This document shows positions 14,015-21,531 of a stretch of 22,880 bases of DNA, piece after piece. Source of the stretch: JABCPE02 sp963520375 (GTDB lineage Bacteria > Bacteroidota > Bacteroidia > Flavobacteriales > Weeksellaceae). The position numbers and the translations under genes were made by a program. Numbering within the stretch: position 1 is the first letter of the stretch; the number at the start of each line of letters is the position of its first letter. Location: positions 1 through 22,880 of the forward strand of contig CAUQQF010000024.1 in NCBI GenBank assembly GCA_963520375.1. Reading direction: 5' to 3'. The notes under the pieces are model-generated. The model did not search any database and was not told the DNA's origin. It worked only from the letters and a program-made list of their open reading frames with translations.

Positions 14015-16045
14015 TTATTTACTTTTTTCTATATCTGTATAAATTTGGATGGTTTGCAGGGTAGAGAAAGCTCTCATTTTATTCAGCATAAACTGAGCAT
14101 GTGGATTTTGAATATTGTCTAAACTCAATTTCCTTTTATTTTTATCTTTCCAAGTGTAATAAGCAGGGCTTCCGTTTTCGTAAGAAATCACCCCTATGGA
14201 ATCGGCTATGAAATTATATTCATTGATTGCAAAGCGGTAGTTTGGCGATTTTTTAAACAAATTATCTCCCGAATAAATATATTTTTGGTTGGACAAACTC
14301 AAATTAAATATAGTAGGGAAGATGTCCTTGTGGGAGGCCATCACAGAGGAATCGAAAAAGGCAGGTTTGTATTTTTCTGGAATGTAGAAAAGTATTGGAA
14401 CACTGCGTTTTAGGAAGGAGTTTTCATCATCATATTCGAATACCTGTCGGATATTATGGTCGCCTGTCGCTACAATAATGGTGTTTTCTCCCAAAGGAGA
14501 ATTTTTGATGTCTTTTATAAATTTAGCCAGTTGAGAGGCTGAATATTGGTGGGAATAAAAATTAGCATAAGCCATTTTCTCATCCACACGAAGAAGGTTT
14601 TTTATGACATCTATTTTAATAGGGTATGGCTTGTAATGAGTAGGAATCTCATATGGAGTATGGTTGCTCACAGTGAGGGAAAAGATCATTTTTGGCTTTG
14701 AAGGAGACTGCTGAAGCTGGTCTTTTATATAATCAAATAAATAGCCATCGTGAGTTCCCCAAGCGAAATCCTCAGCATTAGGAAATTTTTGTTTGATGTG
14801 AGAACTTCCTTTGATAATATCAAAACCTTGTTTTTTTATGAATTTGTCCGTATTTCTCCATGAAAGATGCGCACCTGTCATGAAATAAGTCTCGTAGCCT
14901 TGCTCTTTGAAAGGCTTTGAAACGGATGAGCTGAATGAGGTGTCAAAATAAGGCGACTGCGAGATGATGCCTTTCGGAGTGTTTACCAGAAGGTTTTCTA
15001 ATGAATATATAGTTCCATTGAAAGATGACAAACCATTTTTGAAATAGTATAATTCGGGCAGAATTTCATTCAAATCACCCAAAAGATTGAGTTCTTGGGA
15101 ATGGAGTTCAAAGTAATGATTGCTCATACTTTCCATAAGGATAAATACGATGTTGGGCGGATTTTTCTCTAAAAACTCATTATGAGCCGTTGTCGAATAC
15201 AAGTTTTTGTCAAAATCATCAATAGTATTTTTGCGATAAACCTCTTTTACCTGCTCAAATGAACTAAATCCACTCATCTTTAATTCTTGGGCAATATCAG
15301 GAGTGATAAGATTGTCGTTTAATTCTGATTTTGCGAATTTTAGGGCATAAACAGGATTGTAGCAAAGAGCGTTGATAAACTCATTTGTGCCTATATTAGT
15401 GTGTTCCCTGCGGAGGGTAAATTCACCTAAGCTACCTCTCATTCCTGCGATGAATAGAGGGAAAACTGCTAAGAGAAATAAAGTTTTCTTTGATGCAGGG
15501 AAAGTATTTACGCTAAAGTTTTTCTTAATTTTCTTGTGTAAAAATAGAAAACTAACGATGCAGAGAGCATAAATGATAAATATTTTAAATATAGGATAAT
15601 CTGTCCATACGGATTTTAGGACAGCTTTCGTATCATCATTAAATATTCCAAAGAATAATATATTAATATGCGATTGGAAAAATTGATAATAAAAAAAATC
15701 TATAATGAAAAGAGAAACATAAACGACTAAAACAAAAAGCAGATAAAAACAACTGAAATAAAGATAGATTTTTTGAAAATTTGTAGTAAATCTTTTAGGA
15801 ATAAATAGCGAAAACAGCCAAAAGACAGCCAAAGGTAAAAAAGCGTAGCATATAGCAGATATATCAAAACGAGGGCCTACAATGAAAAAAGCATAGAAAA
15901 TATCGGAAAGATACTCTCCAAGCTGAGACCATTTTCCATAAACTGAAAAAAATATAAAACGATTGATGAAGAATAAACAGATGAAATAAAAAAAATACTT
16001 AAGTCCGTTTAGTGTAACTTTTTTAAATAAGTATAAATTTATCAT
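14015..16045 (-). CDS. LTA synthase-like membrane sulfatase-fold phosphotransferase
   Basis: A 676-residue inner-membrane enzyme with about five or six N-terminal helices (within residues 14-205) and a large extracytoplasmic alkaline-phosphatase-superfamily domain (about 295-620). Metal and catalytic residues are visible: E305 in ILMESMS, the nucleophile T345 in NGTIYSLE, H461 in SNHTPYE, and D528-H529 in ATGDHN. Family members move phosphoglycerol or phosphoethanolamine groups from lipids onto acceptors such as lipoteichoic acid, periplasmic glucans or lipid A. A Gram-negative bacterium makes no classical lipoteichoic acid, so the acceptor here is unknown. rlmD follows 34 bases downstream; a terminator at 16067-16102 separates it from the gene upstream. 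Confidence 0.85.
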   Translation of the reverse strand: MINLYLFKKVTLNGLKYFFYFICLFFINRFIFFSVYGKWSQLGEYLSDIFYAFFIVGPRFDISAICYAFLPLAVFWLFSLFIPKRFTTNFQKIYLYFSCFYLLFVLVVYVSLFIIDFFYYQFFQSHINILFFGIFNDDTKAVLKSVWTDYPIFKIFIIYALCIVSFLFLHKKIKKNFSVNTFPASKKTLFLLAVFPLFIAGMRGSLGEFTLRREHTNIGTNEFINALCYNPVYALKFAKSELNDNLITPDIAQELKMSGFSSFEQVKEVYRKNTIDDFDKNLYSTTAHNEFLEKNPPNIVFILMESMSNHYFELHSQELNLLGDLNEILPELYYFKNGLSSFNGTIYSLENLLVNTPKGIISQSPYFDTSFSSSVSKPFKEQGYETYFMTGAHLSWRNTDKFIKKQGFDIIKGSSHIKQKFPNAEDFAWGTHDGYLFDYIKDQLQQSPSKPKMIFSLTVSNHTPYEIPTHYKPYPIKIDVIKNLLRVDEKMAYANFYSHQYSASQLAKFIKDIKNSPLGENTIIVATGDHNIRQVFEYDDENSFLKRSVPILFYIPEKYKPAFFDSSVMASHKDIFPTIFNLSLSNQKYIYSGDNLFKKSPNYRFAINEYNFIADSIGVISYENGSPAYYTWKDKNKRKLSLDNIQNPHAQFMLNKMRAFSTLQTIQIYTDIEKSK

Positions 16046-16066
16046 GTAATATAAATGATTTATAAA

Positions 16067-16102
16067 AATAAATAGAATCCAAATAAATGGACTCTATTTA
16101 TT
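16067..16102 (-). terminator. Intrinsic terminator after the TlpA-like lipoprotein gene
   Basis: A 14-base-pair stem (16067-16080 with 16089-16102) in which one position pairs as G-U only in minus-strand RNA, followed on that strand by TTTTTAT. It lies in the 72 bases before the LTA-synthase-like gene, whose own promoter I could not identify. Confidence 0.75.
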
Positions 16103-16117
16103 CTTTAGACTTTTTTA

Positions 16118-17605
16118 TTAGTGTCCGTGTCCATCGTGTTCGTTATGTTCTTCTTCAGTTTCAGAAGCCTCAGGAACAGGAGCGGTCAGACCTGTTTGTT
16201 TGTTTAGAATATCGATAAGCTCTGTTAGTTGGATATTAGAAAGTCCAAGAACAGTCTTACTTGCAACCTTTCCATCTTTATCTAAAATCATGAAACTAGG
16301 AAGCTTAAATCCATAGATATGGAGTTGTTGTGCCGCCTCAGATTTTAGCCCTCCTTTAGCATAAAGATTAACACCTGTAAAGCCGTTTAATAATGATTTA
16401 GAAGTCTTTTGGAACTGCTTCGCATCATCATCCATATTGACATAGGCTACATTTAGTTTTGCTTTATAAAACTCAGTAATCTCTTTTAATGCAGCAGCAG
16501 ATTGTACAATATTTGGAGCAAAAGAACTATAGAAAATTAGCAAAGTAGGTTTTCCCTTAAGTTCGCTTATTTTATAAGCTTTTCCATCCTGTTTTGTAAA
16601 GTTTACTTCTGGTAATGCAGAACCTACTTTTGGTCCTACAATCGCTGAATGAACTTTTTCTAAGTCTTTTTTAATGTTTTCTGATTTTACCTTTTCAGTG
16701 AGCGCCTTTAGAACTTGTTCAATTTTATCATTTTGAGGATGAAGGTCAAATTGAGTAGCTATATATGCAGCCAAGTAGTCTTTTTGCTCTTGTGAAAATT
16801 CCTTTCTAGTTTCTAAAAACTTCAAGAAAACTTCTGTTTGTGTAGTTTTAGTATCGTTAAGATAAGGAGTAGCAAATTTTCTAAAATCAGGTTCTAGTTT
16901 TCCTAAAAGATACTGTCTATAAGCAGGAAATTCTTTGATTAAAGATTCTTTTTCAAATTTTTTCTGACTTTCTTTGAACTTCGCAGATACTTTGAAATCA
17001 GGGTTTTGGGTCATCTGTCCGTGCATCATTTCATATTGAGAACTTATCATCAGAAGATTCACCATCAGGTCGCTCTTTTTCCATTCTATTACATCCTTGT
17101 CAGCATTTTTAGATTTAGCAATTTCATCTAATTTCTTATTGATATCAGTAGAGTATTTTTCTATCTCTTTGATGAAATCATTTTCGTTTTTTGCTAAAAC
17201 AGCTTGGTTTAATTTAGAAAAGTATGAAGTAATGAATTTTTGACTTTCAATCAAGAATTCATTGTTTCCTTGTCCTTTTCCACTGATTTTCAGGTCTTCA
17301 GGGAAAGTAGAGCCATTTCCTTCTAGATTTAGATTTTCACCATTTTTTAAATATAAGAAATTTACTTTTCCTTGGTATATCAGAGCGTAGATTCCATCTT
17401 TTTTTACACTGATAGTATCAGAAAAATTTCCTTTTTCATCTATGCCAATATTCGCAATAGGAAGCGTGGCAACGGATGAAACATCTATAAGTTCTATTCT
17501 GCTCAGCGGTGCAGGATTATTGATTTTTCCTGTAAAAACTAAATCTTTTTTGGAACAAGATATAGCAAAGACAGCGAATAAAATAAGCAAAAAATATTTT
17601 TTCAT
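16118..17605 (-). CDS. DUF4369/TlpA-like thioredoxin-fold lipoprotein lacking the CxxC motif
   Basis: A 495-residue lipoprotein: the signal peptide ends in the lipobox AISC with C17 as the lipidated residue. Residues 22-110 look like the DUF4369 beta domain, 120-320 form a helical, charged region, and 325-470 are a TlpA/AhpC-like thioredoxin fold (GSALPEVNF..., KGKPTLLIFY, cis-proline P436 in KLPSFMILD). Where TlpA-type reductases have WCxxC, this protein has FAPNI (362-366); C17 is the only cysteine in the whole protein. It therefore cannot work as a dithiol reductase and may act as a binding or scaffold protein. The last dozen residues are rich in histidine and acidic residues (EEEHNEHDGHGH) and may bind metal. 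It follows the pRiA4-ORF3-like gene by 17 bases. Confidence 0.85.
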   Translation of the reverse strand: MKKYFLLILFAVFAISCSKKDLVFTGKINNPAPLSRIELIDVSSVATLPIANIGIDEKGNFSDTISVKKDGIYALIYQGKVNFLYLKNGENLNLEGNGSTFPEDLKISGKGQGNNEFLIESQKFITSYFSKLNQAVLAKNENDFIKEIEKYSTDINKKLDEIAKSKNADKDVIEWKKSDLMVNLLMISSQYEMMHGQMTQNPDFKVSAKFKESQKKFEKESLIKEFPAYRQYLLGKLEPDFRKFATPYLNDTKTTQTEVFLKFLETRKEFSQEQKDYLAAYIATQFDLHPQNDKIEQVLKALTEKVKSENIKKDLEKVHSAIVGPKVGSALPEVNFTKQDGKAYKISELKGKPTLLIFYSSFAPNIVQSAAALKEITEFYKAKLNVAYVNMDDDAKQFQKTSKSLLNGFTGVNLYAKGGLKSEAAQQLHIYGFKLPSFMILDKDGKVASKTVLGLSNIQLTELIDILNKQTGLTAPVPEASETEEEHNEHDGHGH

Positions 17606-17622
17606 AATATGCTGGTTTTTAA

Positions 17623-18204
17623 CTATTTGTAGTCCTCATCTTCATCTACTCCCTCATCATAGTAGTCATTAGAGAAATCGTCTTCCTCATCATAGCCGTC
17701 TTCAAATTCAGAACTGAAATCCTCCTCTTCTAATAAATCAAAATCATCCACCGCGATGTTTGATTTTTGTTTTTTCGTAGCGGCAGAGCTGCTGTTTTTG
17801 CTTGGAGCTTTCAGAGGAACATTCCCAAAACGGAATACCGTAATAGGATAATTTACAGAGTTTTTCTCATCTGTAATTTCCAAAAGTTCACAAAAAAATT
17901 CCCAAAGGTCTAAAAGCCCGTATTTAAAATGCATTTTACTTCCAATTTCTGGAAATGCTTCACTCATGTACACATCAGACATCGTGTCTCCATCTCCATC
18001 ATCAGACATGTCTTCTAAAGGAACTGCTGCCCCCTCAGACCAGCTGTCATCAGAATAGTAAAAAGAAGAAAGCTCCTCACCCTGAAGGCTGAAAGCACTC
18101 TTAATTCCCAAATGCAGATTCCAAAGAGTTTGTTTTTCTCTAATCTCAATGTCCCTAAAAATCTGCTCCTTTGCATCTAAAATAACTCGTACTTTGTAAA
18201 TCAT
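17623..18204 (-). CDS. Plasmid pRiA4b ORF-3-like (IS1096 passenger TnpR-like) family protein
   Basis: A 193-residue protein of the pRiA4b ORF-3-like family (also named IS1096 element passenger TnpR family); despite the name these proteins are common chromosomal genes and no transposition role is implied. Seen here are the opening VRVILDAKEQIFRDIEI, the LWNLHLGIKSAF segment, SFYYSDDSW and the HFKYGLLDLWEF segment. The last 42 residues (152-193) contain 23 Asp or Glu and are probably disordered. No signal peptide is present, so it is cytoplasmic, while its downstream operon partner is a lipoprotein. Function is unknown. Confidence 0.75.
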   Translation of the reverse strand: MIYKVRVILDAKEQIFRDIEIREKQTLWNLHLGIKSAFSLQGEELSSFYYSDDSWSEGAAVPLEDMSDDGDGDTMSDVYMSEAFPEIGSKMHFKYGLLDLWEFFCELLEITDEKNSVNYPITVFRFGNVPLKAPSKNSSSAATKKQKSNIAVDDFDLLEEEDFSSEFEDGYDEEDDFSNDYYDEGVDEDEDYK

Positions 18205-18245
18205 AAATTCTTTTGTTCTTCTGTTTTTATTTAAAATTTAAGATG

Positions 18246-18253
18246 CAAATATA
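18246..18253 (-). promoter_or_regulatory. -7 element for the pRiA4-ORF3-like / TlpA-like operon
   Basis: On the minus strand TATATTTG matches TAnnTTTG about 42 bases before the ATG at 18204. No TTG was found at the -33 position. Confidence 0.45.
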
Positions 18254-18335
18254 ATATAAATCATATGCTAAGAAAAATTATTTTTAAAAAAAATGAAATT
18301 TTATGTAATTCATTTTAAATCAATTTATTAAAAAT

Positions 18336-18366
18336 AAAAAAGCAGTAGAATCTCCACTGCTTTTTT
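18336..18366 (-). terminator. Intrinsic terminator after the sigma factor gene
   Basis: AAAAAAGCAGT (18336-18346) pairs with ACTGCTTTTTT (18356-18366), loop AGAATCTCC. It lies three bases beyond the stop codon of the minus-strand sigma gene and a T run follows the stem on that strand. Confidence 0.85.
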
Positions 18367-18369
18367 CTG

Positions 18370-19236
18370 TTATTTCCCTAAATAGGATTTTAAAATTTTA
18401 CTTCTGCTGTTGTGTTTCAGTCTTTTAATGGCTTTTTCTTTGATTTGTCGAACCCTTTCTCTCGTTAAATCAAAGGTTTCACCTATTTCCTCCAAAGTCA
18501 TAGGGTGCTTGCCATTTAACCCAAAATAAAGCCTTACTAAATCAGCTTCTCTCGGTGTAAGGGTCTGCAAGGCTCTCTCTATTTCTATTTGTAGAGATTC
18601 TAGCATCAGTTCTTTATCAGGACTTGGAGACTCGCCAGAGCGCAATACATCATAAAGGTTAGAATCTTCACCTTCTACTAGCGGAGCGTCCATGGATAGG
18701 TGTCTTCCAGAGTTTTTCATGGATTCTTTTATGTCCTCCTCGCTCATATCCAATACTTCGGCTAGTTCCTCTGGAGATGGCGGTCTTTCGTTGATTTGTT
18801 CCAATTCCGCATAGGCTTTATTGATTTTATTGATAGAGCCTATTTTGTTTAAAGGAAGTCTTACGATTCTAGACTGCTCAGCCAAGGCTTGAAGAATAGA
18901 CTGTCTAATCCACCATACAGCGTAAGAAATGAATTTGAACCCTCTAGTTTCATCGTATCTTTTCGCAGCTTTCATTAGTCCTAAATTTCCTTCATTTATT
19001 AAATCAGGAAGAGAAAGTCCTTGGTTTTGATATTGTTTAGAAACAGAAACCACGAAACGAAGATTGGCTTTGATGAGTTTTTCTAAAGCAACCTTGTCTC
19101 CAGACCTGATTTTTTGAGCTAAAATAACCTCTTCATCAGCAGTGATAAGCTCTACTTTACCGATTTCTTGTAAGTATTTGTCCAAAGATGCGGTTTCTCT
19201 GTTGGTTACCTGTTTGGTGATTTTTAGTTGTCTCAT
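18370..19236 (-). CDS. rpoD: Primary sigma factor RpoD (Bacteroidota type, sigma-ABfr)
   Basis: A 288-residue sigma-70 factor that directs RNA polymerase to housekeeping promoters. It begins directly with region 1.2 (about 14-46) and lacks region 1.1, as is normal for the primary sigma of this phylum. Region 2 (about 47-120) contains DLINEGNLGLMKAAKRYDE and the promoter-melting/-10-reading helix YAVWWIRQSI (105-114); region 3 spans about 125-200; region 4.2 has the helix-turn-helix TLEEIGETFDLTRERVRQI (247-265). The TTG / TAnnTTTG sites found elsewhere in the window fit this protein. It is monocistronic, with a terminator after it; its own promoter was not found in the 154 bases upstream. Confidence 0.93.
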   Translation of the reverse strand: MRQLKITKQVTNRETASLDKYLQEIGKVELITADEEVILAQKIRSGDKVALEKLIKANLRFVVSVSKQYQNQGLSLPDLINEGNLGLMKAAKRYDETRGFKFISYAVWWIRQSILQALAEQSRIVRLPLNKIGSINKINKAYAELEQINERPPSPEELAEVLDMSEEDIKESMKNSGRHLSMDAPLVEGEDSNLYDVLRSGESPSPDKELMLESLQIEIERALQTLTPREADLVRLYFGLNGKHPMTLEEIGETFDLTRERVRQIKEKAIKRLKHNSRSKILKSYLGK

Positions 19237-19337
19237 TTGATAAATAGTATTTTGTAATTTACTAATTACATATACGATGGGATTATCATAAAGGTTACAC
19301 CTAAAAACATTTTTTCTGCAAAATGTGTTGTTTTCTT

Positions 19338-19367
19338 TTGTGAATTTCCTGATTTTTACTATCTTTG
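19338..19367 (+). promoter_or_regulatory. Promoter for the NlpC/P60 lipoprotein gene
   Basis: TTTG (19337-19340), 19 bases, TATCTTTG (19360-19367): a textbook match to the Bacteroidota consensus, ending 23 bases before the ATG. This is the best promoter in the window. Confidence 0.8.
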
Positions 19368-19390
19368 GCGTTTAGCAAAAATTTTATTCG

Positions 19391-19954
19391 ATGAAAAAAA
19401 CCGTATTGTTAGTTGTGGTTACATTTTCTTTGTGGTCATGTGGAGCATCTCAGCCAGCTAGAGTTTATGGAAATAAAAATATTTCTAATAACAATTCTTA
19501 TTCGTATAATACAAATAATGAAAAGCCATCAAAATCAAAAAATAAAAAATCTTCAAAAGAGGGACCTAATGCCAAAGCAGCAAACATCCTTTCTGATGCA
19601 GAGAAATACCTTGGAGCTCCTTATAGAGCGGGAGGGATGACTTATTCTGGATTTGATTGTTCTGGATTTGTGAATACTGTTTTTGCGGAAAATGATATTA
19701 AACTTACCAGACGCTCTGCTGACCAAGCGAAAGAAGGTGTGGGAATCAGTATAGAAAATGTGAAACATGGCGATTTATTGTTCTTTGCTACAGCTGGTGG
19801 GAAAAGGGTTTCTCATGTGGGGATAGTTCATACGATAACAGATGATGGGGAAATTAAATTCATCCATGCATCTACGAGCAAAGGTGTGATTATTTCTTCA
19901 TTGGAGGAGGCTTATTGGGATAAGGCTTTTCTTTTCGCGAGAAGAGTTCTTTAA
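19391..19954 (+). CDS. NlpC/P60 family peptidoglycan endopeptidase lipoprotein
   Basis: A 187-residue lipoprotein: signal peptide with lipobox LWSC (C17), a low-complexity Asn/Ser/Lys linker (about 28-58), and an NlpC/P60 domain (about 62-187). The catalytic triad is visible as C90 in FDCSGFV, H142 in SHVGIV and H159 in FIHAS. Such enzymes cut the stem peptide of peptidoglycan, usually between D-glutamate and the diamino acid, and act in wall remodelling from the outer or inner membrane face. It is divergent from the sigma factor gene and followed 52 bases later by dapD, which supplies diaminopimelate for the same polymer. Confidence 0.92.
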   Translation: MKKTVLLVVVTFSLWSCGASQPARVYGNKNISNNNSYSYNTNNEKPSKSKNKKSSKEGPNAKAANILSDAEKYLGAPYRAGGMTYSGFDCSGFVNTVFAENDIKLTRRSADQAKEGVGISIENVKHGDLLFFATAGGKRVSHVGIVHTITDDGEIKFIHASTSKGVIISSLEEAYWDKAFLFARRVL

Positions 19955-20006
19955 AATGTGAATTTTGAATATATAAAATTTAATAGTAATATATAGTAAT
20001 ATAAAA

Positions 20007-20819
20007 ATGAGTTTACAACAAAAAATAGAAGAGGCTTGGGAAAATAGAGAATTATTAAAACAAGCTGATTATCAGGAGGCTGTTCGCTCTGTAATCCGTG
20101 AACTAGATTTAGGGAAAATAAGAGTAGCAGAGCCTGTTTCTGATGGATGGCAGGTGAATGAATGGGTGAAAAAAGCGGTGGTGATGTATTTCCCTATCCA
20201 GCAGATGAAAACGATAGAGGTAGGGCCTTTTGAGTTCCATGATAAAATTCCATTAAAGAAAAACTATGCAGAGAAGGGGGTTCGTGTGGTTCCTCATGCA
20301 GTGGCTAGAGAGGGTGCTTTTATCGCTTCGGGGGCTATTTTGATGCCTTCTTATGTGAATATCGGGGCGTATGTAGACAGCGGAACTATGGTGGATACAT
20401 GGGCTACAGTAGGTAGTTGTGCTCAGATTGGTAAAAATGTGCATCTAAGCGGTGGAGTAGGTATTGGTGGGGTTTTAGAGCCGTTGCAGGCTGCTCCTGT
20501 GATTATAGAAGATGATGTTTTTGTGGGTTCTAGATGTATAGTAGTAGAGGGGGTTCGTGTTGAAAAAGAAGCGGTTTTGGGAGCGAATGTAGTTCTTACA
20601 GCATCTACTAAAATTATAGATGTGACAGGAAATGAACTTGTGGAACTAAAAGGCAGAGTTCCAGCTCGTTCGGTAGTGATACCAGGGAGCTATACCAAAA
20701 AATTCCCAGCAGGGGAATATCAGGTGCCATGTGCTCTAATTATCGGTAAGAGAAAGGAATCTACGGATAAGAAAACCTCTCTGAATGATGCTCTTAGAGA
20801 AAATAATGTTTCTGTATAA
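20007..20819 (+). CDS. dapD: 2,3,4,5-tetrahydropyridine-2,6-dicarboxylate N-succinyltransferase
   Basis: DapD transfers a succinyl group from succinyl-CoA to tetrahydrodipicolinate in the succinylase branch of lysine and diaminopimelate synthesis. The 270-residue length is usual. An N-terminal helical part (1-95) is followed by a left-handed beta-helix of hexapeptide repeats (about 100-235) with the family block GAYVDSGTMVDTWATVGSC (120-138), IGKNVHLSGGVGIGGVLEP (141-159) and EDDVFVGSRC (168-177). The enzyme is a cytoplasmic trimer. Its ending KTSLNDALRE is also seen in other members. It may be read from the NlpC/P60 promoter or from an unseen site in the AT-rich 52-base gap. Confidence 0.96.
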   Translation: MSLQQKIEEAWENRELLKQADYQEAVRSVIRELDLGKIRVAEPVSDGWQVNEWVKKAVVMYFPIQQMKTIEVGPFEFHDKIPLKKNYAEKGVRVVPHAVAREGAFIASGAILMPSYVNIGAYVDSGTMVDTWATVGSCAQIGKNVHLSGGVGIGGVLEPLQAAPVIIEDDVFVGSRCIVVEGVRVEKEAVLGANVVLTASTKIIDVTGNELVELKGRVPARSVVIPGSYTKKFPAGEYQVPCALIIGKRKESTDKKTSLNDALRENNVSV

Positions 20820-20826
20820 TATATAT

Positions 20827-20853
20827 AAAGCGCTCTAATTAGGGCGCTTTTTT
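20827..20853 (+). terminator. Intrinsic terminator after dapD
   Basis: AAAGCGCTC (20827-20835) pairs with GGGCGCTTT (20842-20850) with one wobble, loop TAATTA, then a T run. It marks the boundary between the conserved part and the AT-rich tail. Confidence 0.85.
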
Positions 20854-20874
20854 GTTAAAAAAAATAGAGAGAAC

Positions 20875-20928
20875 ATGGAAGAGCTGAAAGAATTAGAAAA
20901 GTACTTTCTAATCAAAAAGATAGGATAA
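20875..20928 (+). CDS. Possible 17-codon reading frame or gene remnant
   Basis: ATG at 20875 opens MEELKELEKYFLIKKIG and closes with TAA, preceded by the purine-rich AGAGAGAA. It is too short to assign. It could be a leader peptide for the next gene, the start of a lost gene, or chance. Confidence 0.15.
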   Translation: MEELKELEKYFLIKKIG

Positions 20929-20964
20929 AAAATATTTTAAATAAAGCAAATAAAATAATCTGAA

Positions 20965-21336
20965 ATGAATAAAAAAGATTTTTTAAATAAACTTATACAA
21001 TGCTTTCCTGATATGAAAGAGGAAATTTTAGACGATGACTATAACGGGTTGTTTTCTCTACAAATAGCTGTATTTAGGGATATCACACAAAAGGCTATTG
21101 ATACACATGATTTAGAAAATGTAGAAAAATACACACAATTTATTTTGGATAATTTTGATGATTTTGATGATGATGTTAATAATAGCATCGTTCTTTCTTA
21201 TATTCAAAAATTAAATTTTAAAGATTATAAAACGCCTTCTTTTTTTATGAATTTTCAAAAGGAACTAAAAGAATATGAACAATCATCATATACTGATGAG
21301 AAACTTATTGATTTTTTAAAAAGTATAAAAAAATAA
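20965..21336 (+). CDS. DUF7674-like small cytoplasmic protein, possible immunity protein
   Basis: A 123-residue acidic, mostly helical protein with no signal peptide or membrane segment. The opening (FLNKLIQCFPDMKEE), a following LFSLQIAVFRDITQKAID segment and an acidic helix (LDNFDDFDDDVNN) resemble the DUF7674 family as I remember it; I could not search. Proteins of this size and kind are frequent in immunity-gene clusters of Bacteroidota. Local G+C is near 30% in a hand-counted 60-base sample (21061-21120), against about 43% in a dapD sample (20341-20400), so the tail is probably acquired. No toxin gene lies next to it on the left. Confidence 0.55.
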   Translation: MNKKDFLNKLIQCFPDMKEEILDDDYNGLFSLQIAVFRDITQKAIDTHDLENVEKYTQFILDNFDDFDDDVNNSIVLSYIQKLNFKDYKTPSFFMNFQKELKEYEQSSYTDEKLIDFLKSIKK

Positions 21337-21374
21337 TAAATGAAGCTGTTTAAACTTTTTCCTATAATAAAATA

Positions 21375-21502
21375 AAAGTTCCTGCAAATTAGTAATTTTG
21401 TGTTTGAGAAAAAAAGAACACCAAAATTCAGGAACTTTGGGAAAAGATACAATAAATAATTGGATTATTCCCTTTTTAAGTGTAGGAAAAAGAGGACCGC
21501 CA
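21375..21502 (+). pseudogene. Decayed insertion-sequence end with 5' fragment of an IS4/IS5-type transposase
   Basis: From 21420 one frame reads TKIQELWEKIQ then stops at 21453; shifting by one base it goes on as INNWIIPFLSVGKRGP (from 21452). Joined, this matches the N-terminus of a Bacteroidota IS transposase as I remember it (...IQELWEKIQINNWIIPFLSVGKRGP), with one A missing at 21450-21456 and no start codon in frame nearby. Similarity ends near 21499 and the rest of the transposase is absent. Upstream are a -7-like TAATTTTG (21393-21400) and a 10-base inverted repeat (AAAGTTCCTG at 21375-21384, CAGGAACTTT at 21429-21438), which may come from the element's end. No target duplication was recognised. 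Confidence 0.5.
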
Positions 21503-21531
21503 ATTCCACCCACAGGTGTAATTTTTAAACA

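Noticed and set aside
17623..18204. Mobile element suggested by the name IS1096 passenger / pRiA4b ORF-3
   Set aside because: No transposase, inverted repeats or target duplication flank it, and the family is common on chromosomes.
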